A program made the position numbers and the translations under genes. A DNA stretch of 64,000 bases from Papio anubis (Eukaryota > Chordata > Mammalia > Primates > Cercopithecidae). This document shows, piece after piece, positions 63,841 through 64,000 of this stretch (within the stretch, counting starts at the first letter, position 1; the number at the start of each line of letters is the position of its first letter). Below the pieces are notes generated by a model, which was not told the origin of the DNA, made no database searches, and was given only the letters and a program-made list of their open reading frames with translations. The stretch covers positions 168,811,139 through 168,875,138 of the forward strand of contig NC_044977.1 in NCBI RefSeq assembly GCF_008728515.1, given 5' to 3'.

Positions 63841-64000
63841 TTGCCAGGGAGAGGGGTATGGAGGAATGATTGTCACACCATAGGAGATAACAGATACATT
63901 GTGGTTTTTATTAAAGAAGTAAACAATTTACAGTAAGAGATACTCTGAGAAGTGATATTCCCTTGATTGGGTTTTCAGCTTTGAAATTCCAAAATATTAA
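63841..64000. other. Unclassified sequence at window edge
   Basis: Nothing recognised. Confidence 0.5.

Overview
This is nuclear DNA from a primate. Alu elements of J, S and Y type (heteromeric 7SL-derived SINEs), young L1PA LINEs, older L1M/L2/MIR repeats, MaLR and class I ERV LTRs and Tigger/MER DNA transposons all occur. L1PA together with AluY points to a catarrhine (Old World monkey or ape); the species cannot be fixed from the sequence. I find no protein-coding gene, no tRNA, rRNA or snRNA gene, no CpG island and no CRISPR. All open frames are chance frames or relics of retrotransposon reading frames. The window looks like AT-rich intergenic or deep-intronic, repeat-dominated DNA.

Layout. 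(1) 1-12 kb is a scrambled LINE patchwork: the 3' part of an old L1M (1-2317), a nearly complete antisense L1PA lacking only its 3' end (2318-7820), another L1M piece (7821-8320), a 0.3 kb inverted duplication (8874-9190 / 10495-10815), an isolated antisense L1 5'UTR (10816-11695), a 134-bp direct duplication (9833-9966 / 11700-11833), and a 100-N assembly gap (11884-11983). (2) 12-21.7 kb is mainly old L1M sequence in sense orientation, interrupted by Alus (including a tight inverted pair at 14.7-15.2 kb) and an unclassified 0.5 kb block. Parts of it are the second copies of segments in region 1. (3) 21.7-35 kb is older, mostly single-copy-looking DNA with MER2/Tigger1, MER5A, MER20, MIR and L2 fragments. 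(4) 35-39 kb is a cluster of four LTRs, three with clear TG...CA ends and 5-bp target duplications. (5) 39-47 kb is L2/MIR/Alu background. (6) 47-52 kb is an old L1M (sense) with an antisense L1PA inserted in it. (7) 52.8-55.6 kb is a 5'-truncated sense L1P with long surviving ORF2 pieces and an Alu inside it. (8) 57.6-58.8 kb is a Tigger-type DNA transposon with both ends and its TA target duplication. (9) 59-64 kb holds MIR, LTR relics and a 5'-truncated antisense AluY inside an MLT1-like LTR.

The most unusual signal is in the first 12 kb. Segments of ancient L1M occur twice, and the left copy departs from the right copy by dense small indels and by CpG-rich words. I count 22 CpG in 1850-2320 against 2 in the matching 18938-19441. 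That is opposite to normal CpG decay, and it sits beside an N gap. I read this as a low-accuracy or falsely duplicated assembly segment more likely than as new biology, though a recent local rearrangement may underlie part of it. Repeat family names are from recall of consensus sequences, and boundaries without target duplications are approximate to tens of bases.
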